A program made the translations under genes and the position numbers. The notes under the pieces are model-generated. The model was not told where the DNA came from. It saw only the letters and a program-made list of their open reading frames with translations, and ran no database searches. A DNA stretch of 52,500 nt from assembly GCA_963170055.1 (NCBI GenBank), contig CAUJGJ010000004.1, forward strand, positions 45,001 through 97,500, in the 5' to 3' direction. This document shows positions 36,251 to 46,205 of this stretch, piece by piece. Source of the stretch: Halisarca cf. caerulea (Eukaryota > Porifera > Demospongiae > Chondrillida > Halisarcidae). How positions within the stretch are numbered: the first letter of the stretch is position 1; the number at the start of each line of letters is the position of its first letter.

Positions 36251-36799
36251 TGTTCTTAGGGCAAATTTGTGGTTGACTTGATCCCATAAAAATCTTCCAT
36301 TATCTTTCTTTGAATGGGTAATGAGTCTATTTCTAATGCTCTCAATAGTCCTTCCACGAGCTTGGCTGTACAGCAGAGAATGCAAAAGAAATAAAACTCT
36401 ATAGCATTCGAAGCTAATTTATACACACTCAAACGACTATTATTACATAATAAAGTTTAACAAAGAAAATGCCGCGAAAAATGGCTGACACAAATGATCA
36501 TGTACTTTTGAGAAAACACTAAATCCCATCCAACAAACAAAAGCAAACCTCGGTTCCTTAACTTTGTTCAGCAGTATTATTTCAAATACTTCAACAGCCG
36601 TATGCCATACCTCCGGTGTAAGTCCAAAGGCCTTAGAAAAGTAGAGGAAAAGTACATTACAATACGACCAATGGCAATCAGGCGCAGATCGACAGAAAAA
36701 ATTATCACACCAACAATTTTTATATAGAAAACTGTAGAGTTGGCGATGGTTTTCACTTACTATTTCTGCAGCATCCGCCCAGGAGAGGTGGACAGGCAT
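28795..36799 (-). CDS. ASXL: ASXL-type Polycomb/PR-DUB cofactor
   Basis: Seven exons on the minus strand: 36799-36761, 36631-36549, 36365-36251, 34964-33885, 33304-33121, 32646-32553 and 29725-28795. They give 841 residues. Residues 1-79 form a HARE-HTH domain (start LSWADAAEI, end [16 protein letters not shown]). Residues 80-439 are Ser/Lys-rich with basic KKKHKR and KRKVLS clusters. About 430-530 is the DEUBAD domain, with [19 protein letters not shown], then QFLPSMDQ, and [19 protein letters not shown] matching the ASXL GEFTHEMQ segment. The C-terminal 37 residues form a Cys4-His-Cys3 PHD ([19 protein letters not shown]...CLVC), as in ASXL1-3. ASXL activates BAP1 to remove ubiquitin from H2A-K119; the HARE domain is a predicted DNA-binding winged helix. 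Human ASXLs are about 1,500-2,200 residues, so the linker is short here. Confidence 0.9.
29824..30250. mobile_element. MITE with TACCGTATA-type termini
   Basis: Left end CCGTATAACCGGAAAGGTTG and the complement of the right end CCGTATAGCCGGAAAGGTTG match over about 30 bp with few changes, flanked by TA on both sides. 427 bp, no coding capacity, in the ASXL intron 29726-32552. Confidence 0.85.
30379..32171. mobile_element. TIR element expanded by an internal minisatellite
   Basis: Left end CAATGGAACCTTTTATATCA and the complement of the right end CAGTGGAACCTCTCTATAGC resemble pogo/Tigger-type termini, flanked by TA. The right terminus is present twice in a row. Nearly all of the 1.8-kb interior is a tandem repeat whose units echo the terminus (ACCTCTCTACACCAGA). 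Confidence 0.72.
30412..32043. repeat. 34/35-bp minisatellite, about 47 copies
   Basis: Units share CTCTCTACACCAGACTGCTC then TTGTGGGTCAGAA, with variants CCGCTC, GTACCAG and AAGCC. It forms higher-order blocks (long identical stretches recur about 640 bp apart). All three + frames stay open for 490-580 codons only because of the repeat. Confidence 0.97.
32216..32456. repeat. 24-bp G-rich minisatellite
   Basis: Ten units of GATGGAGGGGGAGGGAGGGT. Each has GGGGG-A-GGG-A-GGG runs able to form G-quadruplexes on the + strand, which is the non-transcribed-sense complement for ASXL. Confidence 0.96.
32645..32888. repeat. Polypurine tract (GAGGGAGGGG)n
   Basis: About 240 bp of nearly pure purine immediately upstream (in ASXL sense, polypyrimidine) of the DEUBAD exon acceptor at 32647. 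It is a very long polypyrimidine tract in the transcript, with triplex potential in DNA. Confidence 0.93.
33365..33465. repeat. Three ~39-bp units (CCACCCAACTCACACACTGT)
   Basis: Three tandem units in the ASXL intron 33305-33884, followed by CA-rich sequence near 33556-33615 and an ACGT/ACAT repeat at 33695-33730. Confidence 0.88.
35074..35649. mobile_element. hAT-like MITE
   Basis: Termini CAGTGTTGGGG and CCCCAACACTG are perfect inverted repeats typical of small hAT-type elements with GTTACATATTAC-rich interiors. Flanks CTGTGAC and CTATGAC look like an imperfect target duplication. It lies in ASXL intron 3 and is absent from the duplicated copy of this intron. Confidence 0.8.
36079..36248. 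repeat. CA/ACAT microsatellite at ASXL donor
   Basis: CA repeat with ACGCAC and ACATAC steps, touching the ASXL exon 3 donor. Related CA tracts lie at 35007-35067 and 35655-35706 in the same intron. Confidence 0.95.
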
Positions 36800-37145
36800 G
36801 ATCAGCCTTAGTACTCGACTGGTCGGTACCCGATCAAAATGTGCCTTCGGACTATGACAACAGAAGAAGGAAAAAGGGCTGAGTGGATAATCCCAATGAA
36901 AGCCCCCCTTTACTACAATGAATCCTCTGAGACGTCGACGTACACAGAGTGGGAGGCCAAATAGGATACGGAGTTAGTTTACGGAATCTTGCTCGTGCCC
37001 TAGACGAGCATCGCATCGTTCGAAGTCAAGAGAAACCTAGCGTACCATACGTGAGCTGCATTTGTCACTCTGCCGTATGCCTTGATGCACCGGCACTCTG
37101 CCTTTTATATCTCTGTAGTGTGTTTGGCTCACCTGGCGTGTCATC
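36800..37145. promoter_or_regulatory. Divergent promoter, ASXL / TIMM8
   Basis: 346 bp between start codons. The ASXL-proximal 190 bp are repeated almost unchanged at 40649-40860 in front of the chimeric gene, so that gene has a copy of this promoter. Confidence 0.65.
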
Positions 37146-37409
37146 ATGGCTATGGGAGGAGGGTTTGACGCCAATAAGCAGATAGATCCCGCCTTGGCGC
37201 GGCAGATTGAAGTCGAGAGCCAAAAGGCAAAGTTTACACAGAACGCTTACCAATTCACGGACGTGTGCTGGGACAAGTGCGTAGACAAAATATCCAACAG
37301 AATGGATAGGAAGGCTGAAACGTGTCTGACTAACTGTGTGGAGAGGTTCCTGGACACAACAAACTTCGTCATTGAGCGTCTAGGGACGATGGGGTCCAAA
37401 GGGCAATAA
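37146..37409 (+). CDS. TIMM8: Small TIM chaperone, TIMM8 type
   Basis: One exon of 87 residues. The twin CX3C signature is complete (Cys41-WDK-Cys45 and Cys60-LTN-Cys64), with the family context TDVCWDKCVDK and CVERFLDTTNFVIERL. TIMM8 forms a hexamer with TIMM13 in the mitochondrial intermembrane space and escorts hydrophobic precursors to TIM22; the pairs of cysteines form disulphides. WDKCVDK favours TIMM8 over TIMM13 or TIMM9/10. AATAAA at 37405-37410 overlaps the TAA stop. The gene lies between the ASXL promoter and the duplicated FERM-gene tail and has no counterpart in the second copy of the duplication. Confidence 0.93.
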   Translation: MAMGGGFDANKQIDPALARQIEVESQKAKFTQNAYQFTDVCWDKCVDKISNRMDRKAETCLTNCVERFLDTTNFVIERLGTMGSKGQ

Positions 37410-37700
37410 AGAACCTTGGTGGAGGCTTCCTGCCATTGCGTGTCTGCATGCATGTTTGTTCTCTTCGCTAGTAAGACTACGTGCACTTCTTTGCTTTGCT
37501 GAATGTTTCCATTTAAATGTTTATTCAAATTGATAACATGTGACATAACATCAGAACTGGTAGGTATTAGCTAGCAAGAGTCTGCACACTACTAGAGAAT
37601 AATTCATGGCCGGGAGATCCATAGGTTATGACCTGGAGAGGGAGAGGGGAAAGTGGTTACATCTTGTATCTCGACACAGACCACTCTGACCTACTAGGTG

Positions 37701-40054
37701 TCAATTCCTAAAGCTTTCTCTTTTCAAGAACTCTCTCACCACTTCTGCTTCCATGTTTTGAGAGTTGTTCAAGGAGAAGTTACCACTGGTAGTCGTCTCC
37801 TCTTCCTGGTAAGTGCTCACTTCCTTGAGGAAGTGAGCACTTACATCCAGCTTGTCCATCTCAGGTGCAGTGGGTGTCCTGCAGCCACCAGATGGAGACA
37901 ACAGAGAGAGTTTGGATGTAGAGCTGGACAGAGGAGTGTCTGCGTTTGTGAGCATCAAGTCAACTTTTGGCCTCTTGGAGGACTTTGAAGACTTCTTGTC
38001 AGATGACACACTTCTCTCATGTTTCTTCTTCTGAACATGTTTGACTTTCTAAAAAATATATCAAGCAGTGCTACTTTTGCATGTGAACACACACACACAC
38101 ACACACCATGATATATATACGTAACCGTTATGTATGTATATCAATCAATCAATTGATCATTATTAATGTGCACACATGTACAGCAGACACTAGGGTAATG
38201 AGACACCCAATGAGGCACAAAATCAAAAGAGAATTGAATGAAAACTATCGACTGTAAGTCAGATCAACTGAAACGGGCACACCACAGTACACATAGGAGT
38301 TTTGCAATCTTGTAATCCCTGTAAGCTTGCTCCACGATCACAGCAACCTTGACATCTGTATTCAAGTTATTGGTCTCACAGCTCACAAGCGTGTGCAATT
38401 ATGGGTTGGTGCTGATTTGACCAGACAGGGCAGCTCAACATCCAGTGGTGCACATCCTCAATCATGCCATCATCACACTCATAGTGAACTCTATCTTCTC
38501 GTGCTACACCCTGCCACCTGCCTGTCTCCACTTGAAAGTGAGCAGTGCCATGCACCTCTCAGTTTCATGAGCATAGAGCAGATGACCCTATCCTGCACTC
38601 TCCGGCATCTCTGGGTTAAGCCAAGATCAAAGATCTTATCAAGCAGACTCAGCTTGGGTTTAGTTACCATCTCTTGGTGCCATTCGGATATTATCCTCCT
38701 CTCAGCACAATTTCGCGGCATTCCTTGTAGCTGTGAGCCATTGCAACTCCTCAATTCTTGGCAATTATCCAGAGGGTTATTCCATCCAAACAACCCTGTA
38801 GCTTTCTAATCTAACTGCCTCTATTCACTGATAGTGCGTCCAAAGCCACTTTCTTAATGATTCGGTTCTCATAATCAGGGCATGTCAGGGTGGGTCATCA
38901 CTTTATGGCAAAACTTCATGCATCTAACTCTAGCCTCCCAACACAGAGGAAGACAGTCCATCTCCACAAACAAGGATACTCTTGGGTGTAATCTAGCTAC
39001 ACCAAAAAACGAGCTAAGAATTCTCAGTTGAAGCTGGTCCAAACACATCAGAGATGTGTTGCAGCCCCACACTTGAGAACCATAAAGGGCCACAGATTGT
39101 ACCATGCACTCAAATAGTTTCTTAAAAGACCAACCAAAAAAGTTCAAACACATTGAAGGAGAAGGTTTGCCGCTCTCCTTCCAGAGAAAGTCATTGATAC
39201 AACACTCAAGATACTTAAAGGAAGATACGGTAACCAGAGGAATAACTTCACCATTGACAACAAATTTGTCTTGACATTGTTCCCATGATTTATCCCTGAA
39301 GTGGATAGTTGCAGACTTCCCCACATTTACTTGCATGTCCCACTCCTGACACCAGTCTTCCAGAACATGCAGGCTCTGTTGCAGAGTCTTAGCATCCTCC
39401 CCAAACAGAGAGGTATCATCTGCATACAAAAGACCTGGTATCTGTGTACTACCACTAGCCACTCCACACTGTTTTTGCTTCACATCATCAATCATCCCAT
39501 TGATGTAGAGGGAGAACAGCAGAGCAGACAAAATGCACCCTTGTCGAAGACCAACTCCAACGCGAAAAGGATCACAAAGCTGATTATCAACCTTAACCTG
39601 CATACAATTCTCTATATTCAAGGATTGTAACTTCCCACTCTCACCTAGGCTTTCAAGGCACAACCACAGTTCCCCCCCCCTATGCACCCATCATACGCTT
39701 TACTGAAGTCAATGAAAGCCGACAAACAACTCTTTTTCTTTCTTGCAACATTGGACTGAGCAACCAACAATAGGGTAAGAACCTGGTCTTGACCACCCTG
39801 GCCCTTCCAGAAACCACCTCGATCTTCAGCAAGAAGATGGAACTTATCAACTACCTCAGATTACCTATTATTCAAAATCATACAAAATACCTCATACACA
39901 ACTGAATGTGTATATATTATCTATGCCCACCGTCACTGCAACACCATAGACACTATATACTACGTATGGTCACACACAGACACACACACACACACACACA
40001 GACACAGACACACACACACACACAGACACACACACACAGACACACACACACACA

Positions 40055-40103
<49 letters not shown>

Positions 40104-40648
40104 ACAGACACACACACAGACACACACACACATGCACGCACGCACACACATACTGTTCTTAGGGCAAATTTGTGGTTGACTTGATCCCATAAAAATCTTC
40201 CATTATCTTTCTTTGAATGGGTAATGAGTCTATTTCTAATGCTCTCAATAGTCCTTCCACGAGCTTGGCTGTACAGCAGAGAATGCAAAAGAAATAAAAC
40301 TCTATAGCATTCGAAGCTAATTTATACACAATCAAACGACTATTATTACATAATAAAGTTTAACAAAGAAAAATGCCGCGAAAAATGGCTGACACAAATG
40401 ATCATGTACTTTTGAGAAAACACTAAATTCCACCCAGCAAACAAAAGCAAACCTCGGTTCCTTAACTTTGTTCAGCAGTATTATTTCAAATACTTCAACA
40501 GCCGTATGCCATACCTCCGGTGTAAGTCCAAAGGCCTCAGAAAAGTAGGGAAAAAGTAGGGAAAAAGTACATTTCGTATACAATACGACCAATGATGGTT
40601 TTCACTTACTATTTCTGCAGCATCCGCCCAGGAGAGGTGGACAGGCAT
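37701..40648 (-). CDS. Chimeric gene: ASXL HARE-HTH fused to FERM-gene tail
   Basis: Four exons on the minus strand, 40648-40610, 40535-40453, 40268-40154 and 38048-37701, join in frame to give 194 residues. The first three are copies of ASXL exons 1-3 and encode a whole HARE-HTH domain (1-79). The fourth starts as ASXL exon 4 ([13 protein letters not shown], one Lys-to-Glu change) up to SGGCRTPT. It then crosses without a frame break into the last exon of the neighbouring FERM gene (APEMDKLD ... RESFRN, stop). All splice sites and the start are kept, and the ASXL promoter copy lies upstream. A 12-base insertion replacing three bases in the tail preserves the frame. The last intron holds a LINE fragment. 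If expressed it would be a small DNA-binding-type protein lacking DEUBAD and PHD. Confidence 0.72.
38330..39870 (-). mobile_element. Degenerate non-LTR retrotransposon (LINE) fragment
   Basis: On the minus strand, reverse-transcriptase motifs occur in order: QGGQDQVLTLLL, FIDFSKAYD, GLRQGCILSALLFSLYING, GLLYADDTSLFG (the YADD catalytic motif) and ATIHFRDKSWEQ. The frame 39687-38875 is open, but a C-run at about 39673-39680 shifts it from the upstream motifs, and the 3' third carries stops. Endonuclease and ORF1 are absent. It sits in the last intron of the chimeric gene, same orientation. Confidence 0.88.
39968..40152. repeat. CA/CAGA microsatellite
   Basis: CA repeat with CAGACA steps touching the donor of chimeric-gene exon 3, equivalent in position to the tract at 36079-36248 but with different composition. 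Confidence 0.95.
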
Positions 40649-41186
40649 GATCAGCCTTAGTACTCGACTGGTCGGTACCCGATCAAAAATTAATGTGCCT
40701 TCGGACTATGACAACAGAAAAAGGAAAAAGGGCTGAGTGGATAATCCCAATGAAAGCCCCCCTTTACTACAATGAATCCTCTGAGACGTCGACGTACACA
40801 GATCGAGTGGGAGGCCAAATAGGATACGGAGTTAGTTTACGGAATCTTGTTCGTTCACCTATCTATAGACGAGCATCACATCTTCAGAAGTCAGGAGCTT
40901 TCTCCCTTTGCGTGTCTGCATGCATGTTTGTTCTCTTAGCTAGTTAGACTACGCGCACTTTTTTGCTTTGCTTTGCTGAGTGTTTCCATTTAAATGTTTA
41001 TTCAAATTGATAACATGTGACATAACATCAGAACTGGTAGGTATTATTGGCACTAGCTAGCAAGAGTCTGCACACTACTATAGATTAATTCATGGCCGGG
41101 AGATCCATTGGTTATGACCTGGAGAGGGAGAGGGGAAAGTGGTTACATCTTGTATCTCGACACAGACCACTCTGACCTACTAGGTG
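40649..41186. promoter_or_regulatory. Copied ASXL promoter fused to FERM-gene 3' flank
   Basis: 40649-40870 repeats the ASXL promoter of 36800-36990. From about 40905 the sequence is the FERM-gene 3' flank, also present at 37437-37700. The TIMM8 gene that separates these parts in copy 1 is absent. Confidence 0.75.
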
Positions 41187-44100
41187 TCAATTCCTAAAGC
41201 TTTCTCTTTTCAAGAACTCTCTCACCACTTCTGCTTCCATGTTTTGAGAGTTGTTCAAGGAGAAGTTACCACTGGTAGTCGTCTCCTCTTCCTGGTAAGT
41301 GCTCACTTCCTTGAGGAGTTCATCCAGTTTGTCCATCTCAGGTGCAATGTCATCGACCTCCTGTGGTGGACAGCACAGAATAGCGTAAACACTGCACCTC
41401 TTTCAAATCCACGATCCACACCATAAGTTTTGTAGTTGTAACATAATCGAGGTAAACTGGGTTCGACCGTACTATAAAAACCACCACCACAGTGGCAAAC
41501 ACAGCAAGAGAGGGGACTTCACCGTGTAAAGACCAACCCCATGATGGGAGGCTTCCAGGGAACATGCGTTACTGCTACGGGTGAAGGGTGCAATTCCCAG
41601 AAAAGGCCTTATAGTTCGTTGGCAATACAGCAATGTTTCATTTCAGATTATCATGGTTTGTACATTTCTACCTTGGTGCACATCGAGGGGTACAGCCGAG
41701 AGTTTTCAACCAGTCATACAAGATGCCAAAATATTGAGAAATGGGTTTGGAAACATTTCAAATGTTTTGCCTCCTTTCTGCATTTCAGAGGTTTCTTGTT
41801 TAGAGGATGTCAACAGAATATGAAGATTTTAGAGTTCAGATTTTAAACTTCAACTGAAATGGACGTCAGTCAGAGTACAAGATGTTGCCATCCTAGACCT
41901 CGACAATCTAACATTTTAATCTAGTCATACATAGCCAAGAGTACATGGGAACAAATACTTACCTCTTCTTTTTTAGGGGGTGTGTCCTCTTCAGGTGGGG
42001 GTGGGGGCCTGGGAGGAGGACTCCCCACTCTAATGGGGAAGGAATAAGCAATATGAAGTACGAATGTATGGAGTAGTAAGTTGCTATGGTAACACTTACT
42101 TTACTGCAATAGCATTGGCCGAAGAGCTAGACCCTCGCTGCGGAGGGGAGGGGATGTCTGTCTTCTTCGTTGTCACGGAGATGGGGTTGTTAGCAGTGTG
42201 GGAGGGTCCTTTGCCCTCCTGGTCGAGGACAGAAAAGTCTACAGCTTCTATGCTCAGTTCAACCCCTGGGGGAGGGGGTGGGGGGGATGTGGGAGGGGAT
42301 GATGACTTTGATCTCTTGTCTTTATTGACCTTAGCGTACTGCACTGTTCCTTTTGGCTTAGGAGCAACATCAGGAGGGGTCTTCTCCCTGGACGAGGGAC
42401 GGTTCAGGCTGTGGGTTGTGGCATAAGGTGAGATCTCCTTTGGAGTTGAAGAGATGGCTTCAATGCTTCGACTTCGAGAACGAAGGTCATTCACTGGAGA
42501 AGACAACAGATCACAGAGCAATTCACACAACAGTAGAGAAAGAGCCCGCTACTATTTGAAACAACATGGTTCTCCCTACCCATCTAGTAGCACATTACAG
42601 CACCACACACCCCACACCCCACTCTCCCTACCCATCTAGTAGCACATTACAGCACCACACACCCCACACACCCCACTCTCCCTACCCATCTAGTAGCACA
42701 TTACAGCACCACACACCCCCCACACCCCACTCTCCCTACCCATCTAGTAGCACATTACAGCACCACACACCCCACACACCCCACTCTCCCTACCCATCTA
42801 GTAGCACATTACAGCACCACACACCCCACACCCCCCACTCTCCCTACCCATCTAGTAGCACATTACAGCACCACACACCCCACACACCCCACTCTCCCTA
42901 CCCATCTAGTAGCACATTACAGCACCACACACCCCACACACCCCACTCTCCCTACCCATCTAGTAGTACAGTGTACCAAGTGCTAAACAAATGGCATTAG
43001 CCTCTAAAGAACATACTGTTGCTGGATTGGGCAGTCTGTTGCCATGGCGGTAAGGTAGAGCCTGGTGACATAGGGGACTCCAGTGCTGGGGTGAAGTCCC
43101 TTCGGTTAGCAGATGACTGTCGTTGGAGAGTACTGGTGGGTGTGGTCGATGTACTCAGGGATGCAGCACGCCTCCCTGGTTGTTTGGGCGGGGCTACAGT
43201 TGTAACACTGAACTTACCCTCCCCATCCTTCTTACCTGTGTGGGTGACGGTACAAGTGTAAACAGACACACCTACTTATAACCTGACACACAGACACCAC
43301 TCACCGATGTTGTACCGAAGGGTGTGTTTTTCAACCTTTTCAAACGGTGTAGTAGCCCCCTTTAGAAGGAAATTGATGATGATCTGTCCGGATTTGATCT
43401 CAACCGGTGCCACTCGGGAGGGCTTCATGATCCAGTGATCATCTCCGGGAAACCAATTCCTCTTCTCAACATCGTACGACTGAATGGCTACAAGTTAACA
43501 CAAGTGACAACTTTCACCTGTATTCACATGCACACACACAAACATACGCACTTCTTCCCACATAACGGTTGCTATAGCTCCTGGTAAAACCTGGCTGATT
43601 GCCACGATGTTTAGCTCTTCTCATTTGATCCAATGTTCGCCCACTGAAGCCATGCCTGTTTCGCTGGAATGGGAGTGTCACACGAGGGCGTGGTGGAGGT
43701 TCCCTCAGCCTACAGGGAGGGGGGAGGGGGAGGTACACAGTATGGCCACAATATCCAGTGTGTCACTACACCACACACCCAATACCAACACCAGCACACA
43801 CACACATACAATGTCATGCTGTCAGTACCCATATCCACTCAAACCATACACTCCTCATTGTGTCCAGTGTTAATGGTAACCACACCCACTCCACTCTGAC
43901 ACCCCCCCATGCCCCACCATGTGTGCAATACAAAAAGGGACTGTTACCTGAAGAATGTATGCTGGTCAATACAGGTCTTCCAGATCCTCTTGGCAGCTTT
44001 GCTGTCCCCACATGTCAGGTCAATGATAACAACCTCCTTCTTCTTCACACCAGGGGTCTCCACAGAGTGACGAATCCTAAACCGCGATCTCTTGTAAGAG

Positions 44101-44444
44101 ATCTTCACTACATCTGGCCAGTTGAATGTCTCTTTGACTCTGTTGTGGTTCCACAGATATATCCCCTCTCCATTCACTCCCAGAACCAACGAGGAGTCGT
44201 CAGAGTCCTGAATAGCATTACTGTATGATCACCATGACAACCACAGACCAAAGAACGGGGACTTACCCTAACTGCATAGAGATGCATCCCATATCTGAGC
44301 TGCTTCTTGGCAATGGAAAGAAACTGGAACTCCGCCCTCTCAGGAGTGAGCCCAGCACTGCTTTTGTGCATCTCCGTCAAGTTGAGCTCAAAATCCACAG
44401 GCTAAATACATTGACAAGGGATAGGTGTGGACAAGTGTGAGAGG

Positions 44445-44501
<57 letters not shown>

Positions 44502-44520
44502 TGTATGTGTGTGTGTGTGT

Positions 44521-44603
<83 letters not shown>

Positions 44604-46122
44604 GTTATGGTGTAGTAAAGTATTACCAATCACATGTCACCCACCACACATCACCTGCTGTCACACACCACACACAACACATCGCCCACTACATCCCTCA
44701 CTGATGCTCACCAAGGTCTCAGTGTTGAGATAAAGAAACTTCATGAATTCTTCGGTGTACCCTGGCGGGTGGTCCAGACGGTCGTAGTCCCCAGCTGATG
44801 ATTGAATGAGGAGCGAGAGCAGCTCCATGACAACCTCTCGCGAGTGGAGAATACGATTCTCCCTGACATCCTGGCAGACTTGGAGACAGTAGTAGTAGCG
44901 AGTCATCTCCTCACGCAGAGAGGACGGATCACCGACGTAATACTTCACTCCAAAGTGTAACTCGTACTGCGGCCATTTTCCCCTCTCATCTGCAACCGCA
45001 CAACAACAGAGGAACATCATCAAGGGTAGTTAGCACACCACACTGAGGATGGGGCTACCATATTGTATCAGCTTAAAGTACCGCATAGAAGCTAATTTTC
45101 ACAAAATTTTATTTTCGTGAATAAGCAAAAGAGCGTGCATTAACGAAAATTCCATTGTAAATATTAATTTTGGTTTGATACACAGCCTGTTCCCAACTAC
45201 GGTAGGGACGCAGCCTGTTCCCAACTACGGTAGGGACACAGCCGGTTCTCAACTACGGTAGGGACACAGCCTGTTCCCAACTACGGTAGGGACACAGCCT
45301 GTTCTCAACTACGGTAGGGACACAGCCTGTTCTCAACTACGGTAGGGACACAGCCTGTTCTCAACTACGGTAGGGACACAGCTTGTTCCCAACTACGGTA
45401 GGGACACAGCCTGTTCTCAACTATGGTAGGGACACAGCCTGTTCTCAACTACGGTAGGGACACAGCCTGTTCTCAATTACGGTAGGGACACAGCCTGTTC
45501 CCAACTACGGTAGGGACACAGCCTGTTCCCAACTACGGTAGGGACACAGCCTGTTCTCAACTACGGTAGGGACACAGCCTGTTCCCAACTACGGTAGGGA
45601 CACAGCCTGTTCTCAACTACGGTAGGGACTGGTCTATTCGCAAAAATAAAATCATGAATTACAACTGGGTTATTGATTTGTGAAATATGCATATATATGT
45701 CCCACAAAAATTAGTGCCTATACGATAACTGTGAATCTAGCAACATCGATTCAAACACATGCATTGCACAACTGCACACAACAGAAACATAATGTACACA
45801 ACACAACATGGATCACATTAAATCTGAAATCTATTGTAGCTAATCACTCAATTCTGACTCATAAGCTGAAATTAGGCTTGATAAGTTGATAAAAGGCAAA
45901 TCAATGACTTAAGGTGAAGATTCAATTGTTCCATTTGTGTGCACTTGATCTGTTGCAATCCTATATCAAATTAGGTATTCTATTACGCTCAACAATCTAC
46001 CATGTACCAACACAAGAACCATACACCATGGGACCACAAAGGAGACTTTGGGAAGAATTGGTTCTTGTGAACGAGGATGACAATACACCCTAGGACTTAG
46101 TAGAGATACTATACCTGGTGTT

Positions 46123-46205
<83 letters not shown>

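Larger units (their letters stand above)
34787..37869. repeat. Segmental duplication, copy 1
   Basis: Contains the 5' part of ASXL exon 4, ASXL exons 1-3 with introns, the ASXL/TIMM8 promoter, TIMM8, and a second copy of the last exon and 3' flank of the FERM gene. Sequence matches copy 2 nearly base for base in shared parts. Confidence 0.9.
37870..41346. repeat. Segmental duplication, copy 2
   Basis: Head-to-tail with copy 1. It begins inside ASXL exon 4 sequence (GTGGGTGTCCTGCAG) and ends inside the FERM-gene last exon (TCTCAGGTGCA). TIMM8 and its flanks are missing, and the first intron is about 55 bp shorter (74 versus 129 bp). Confidence 0.9.

Noticed and set aside
38327..38809. 160-codon + strand frame
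   Set aside because: Antisense to the degenerate 3' part of the LINE fragment.
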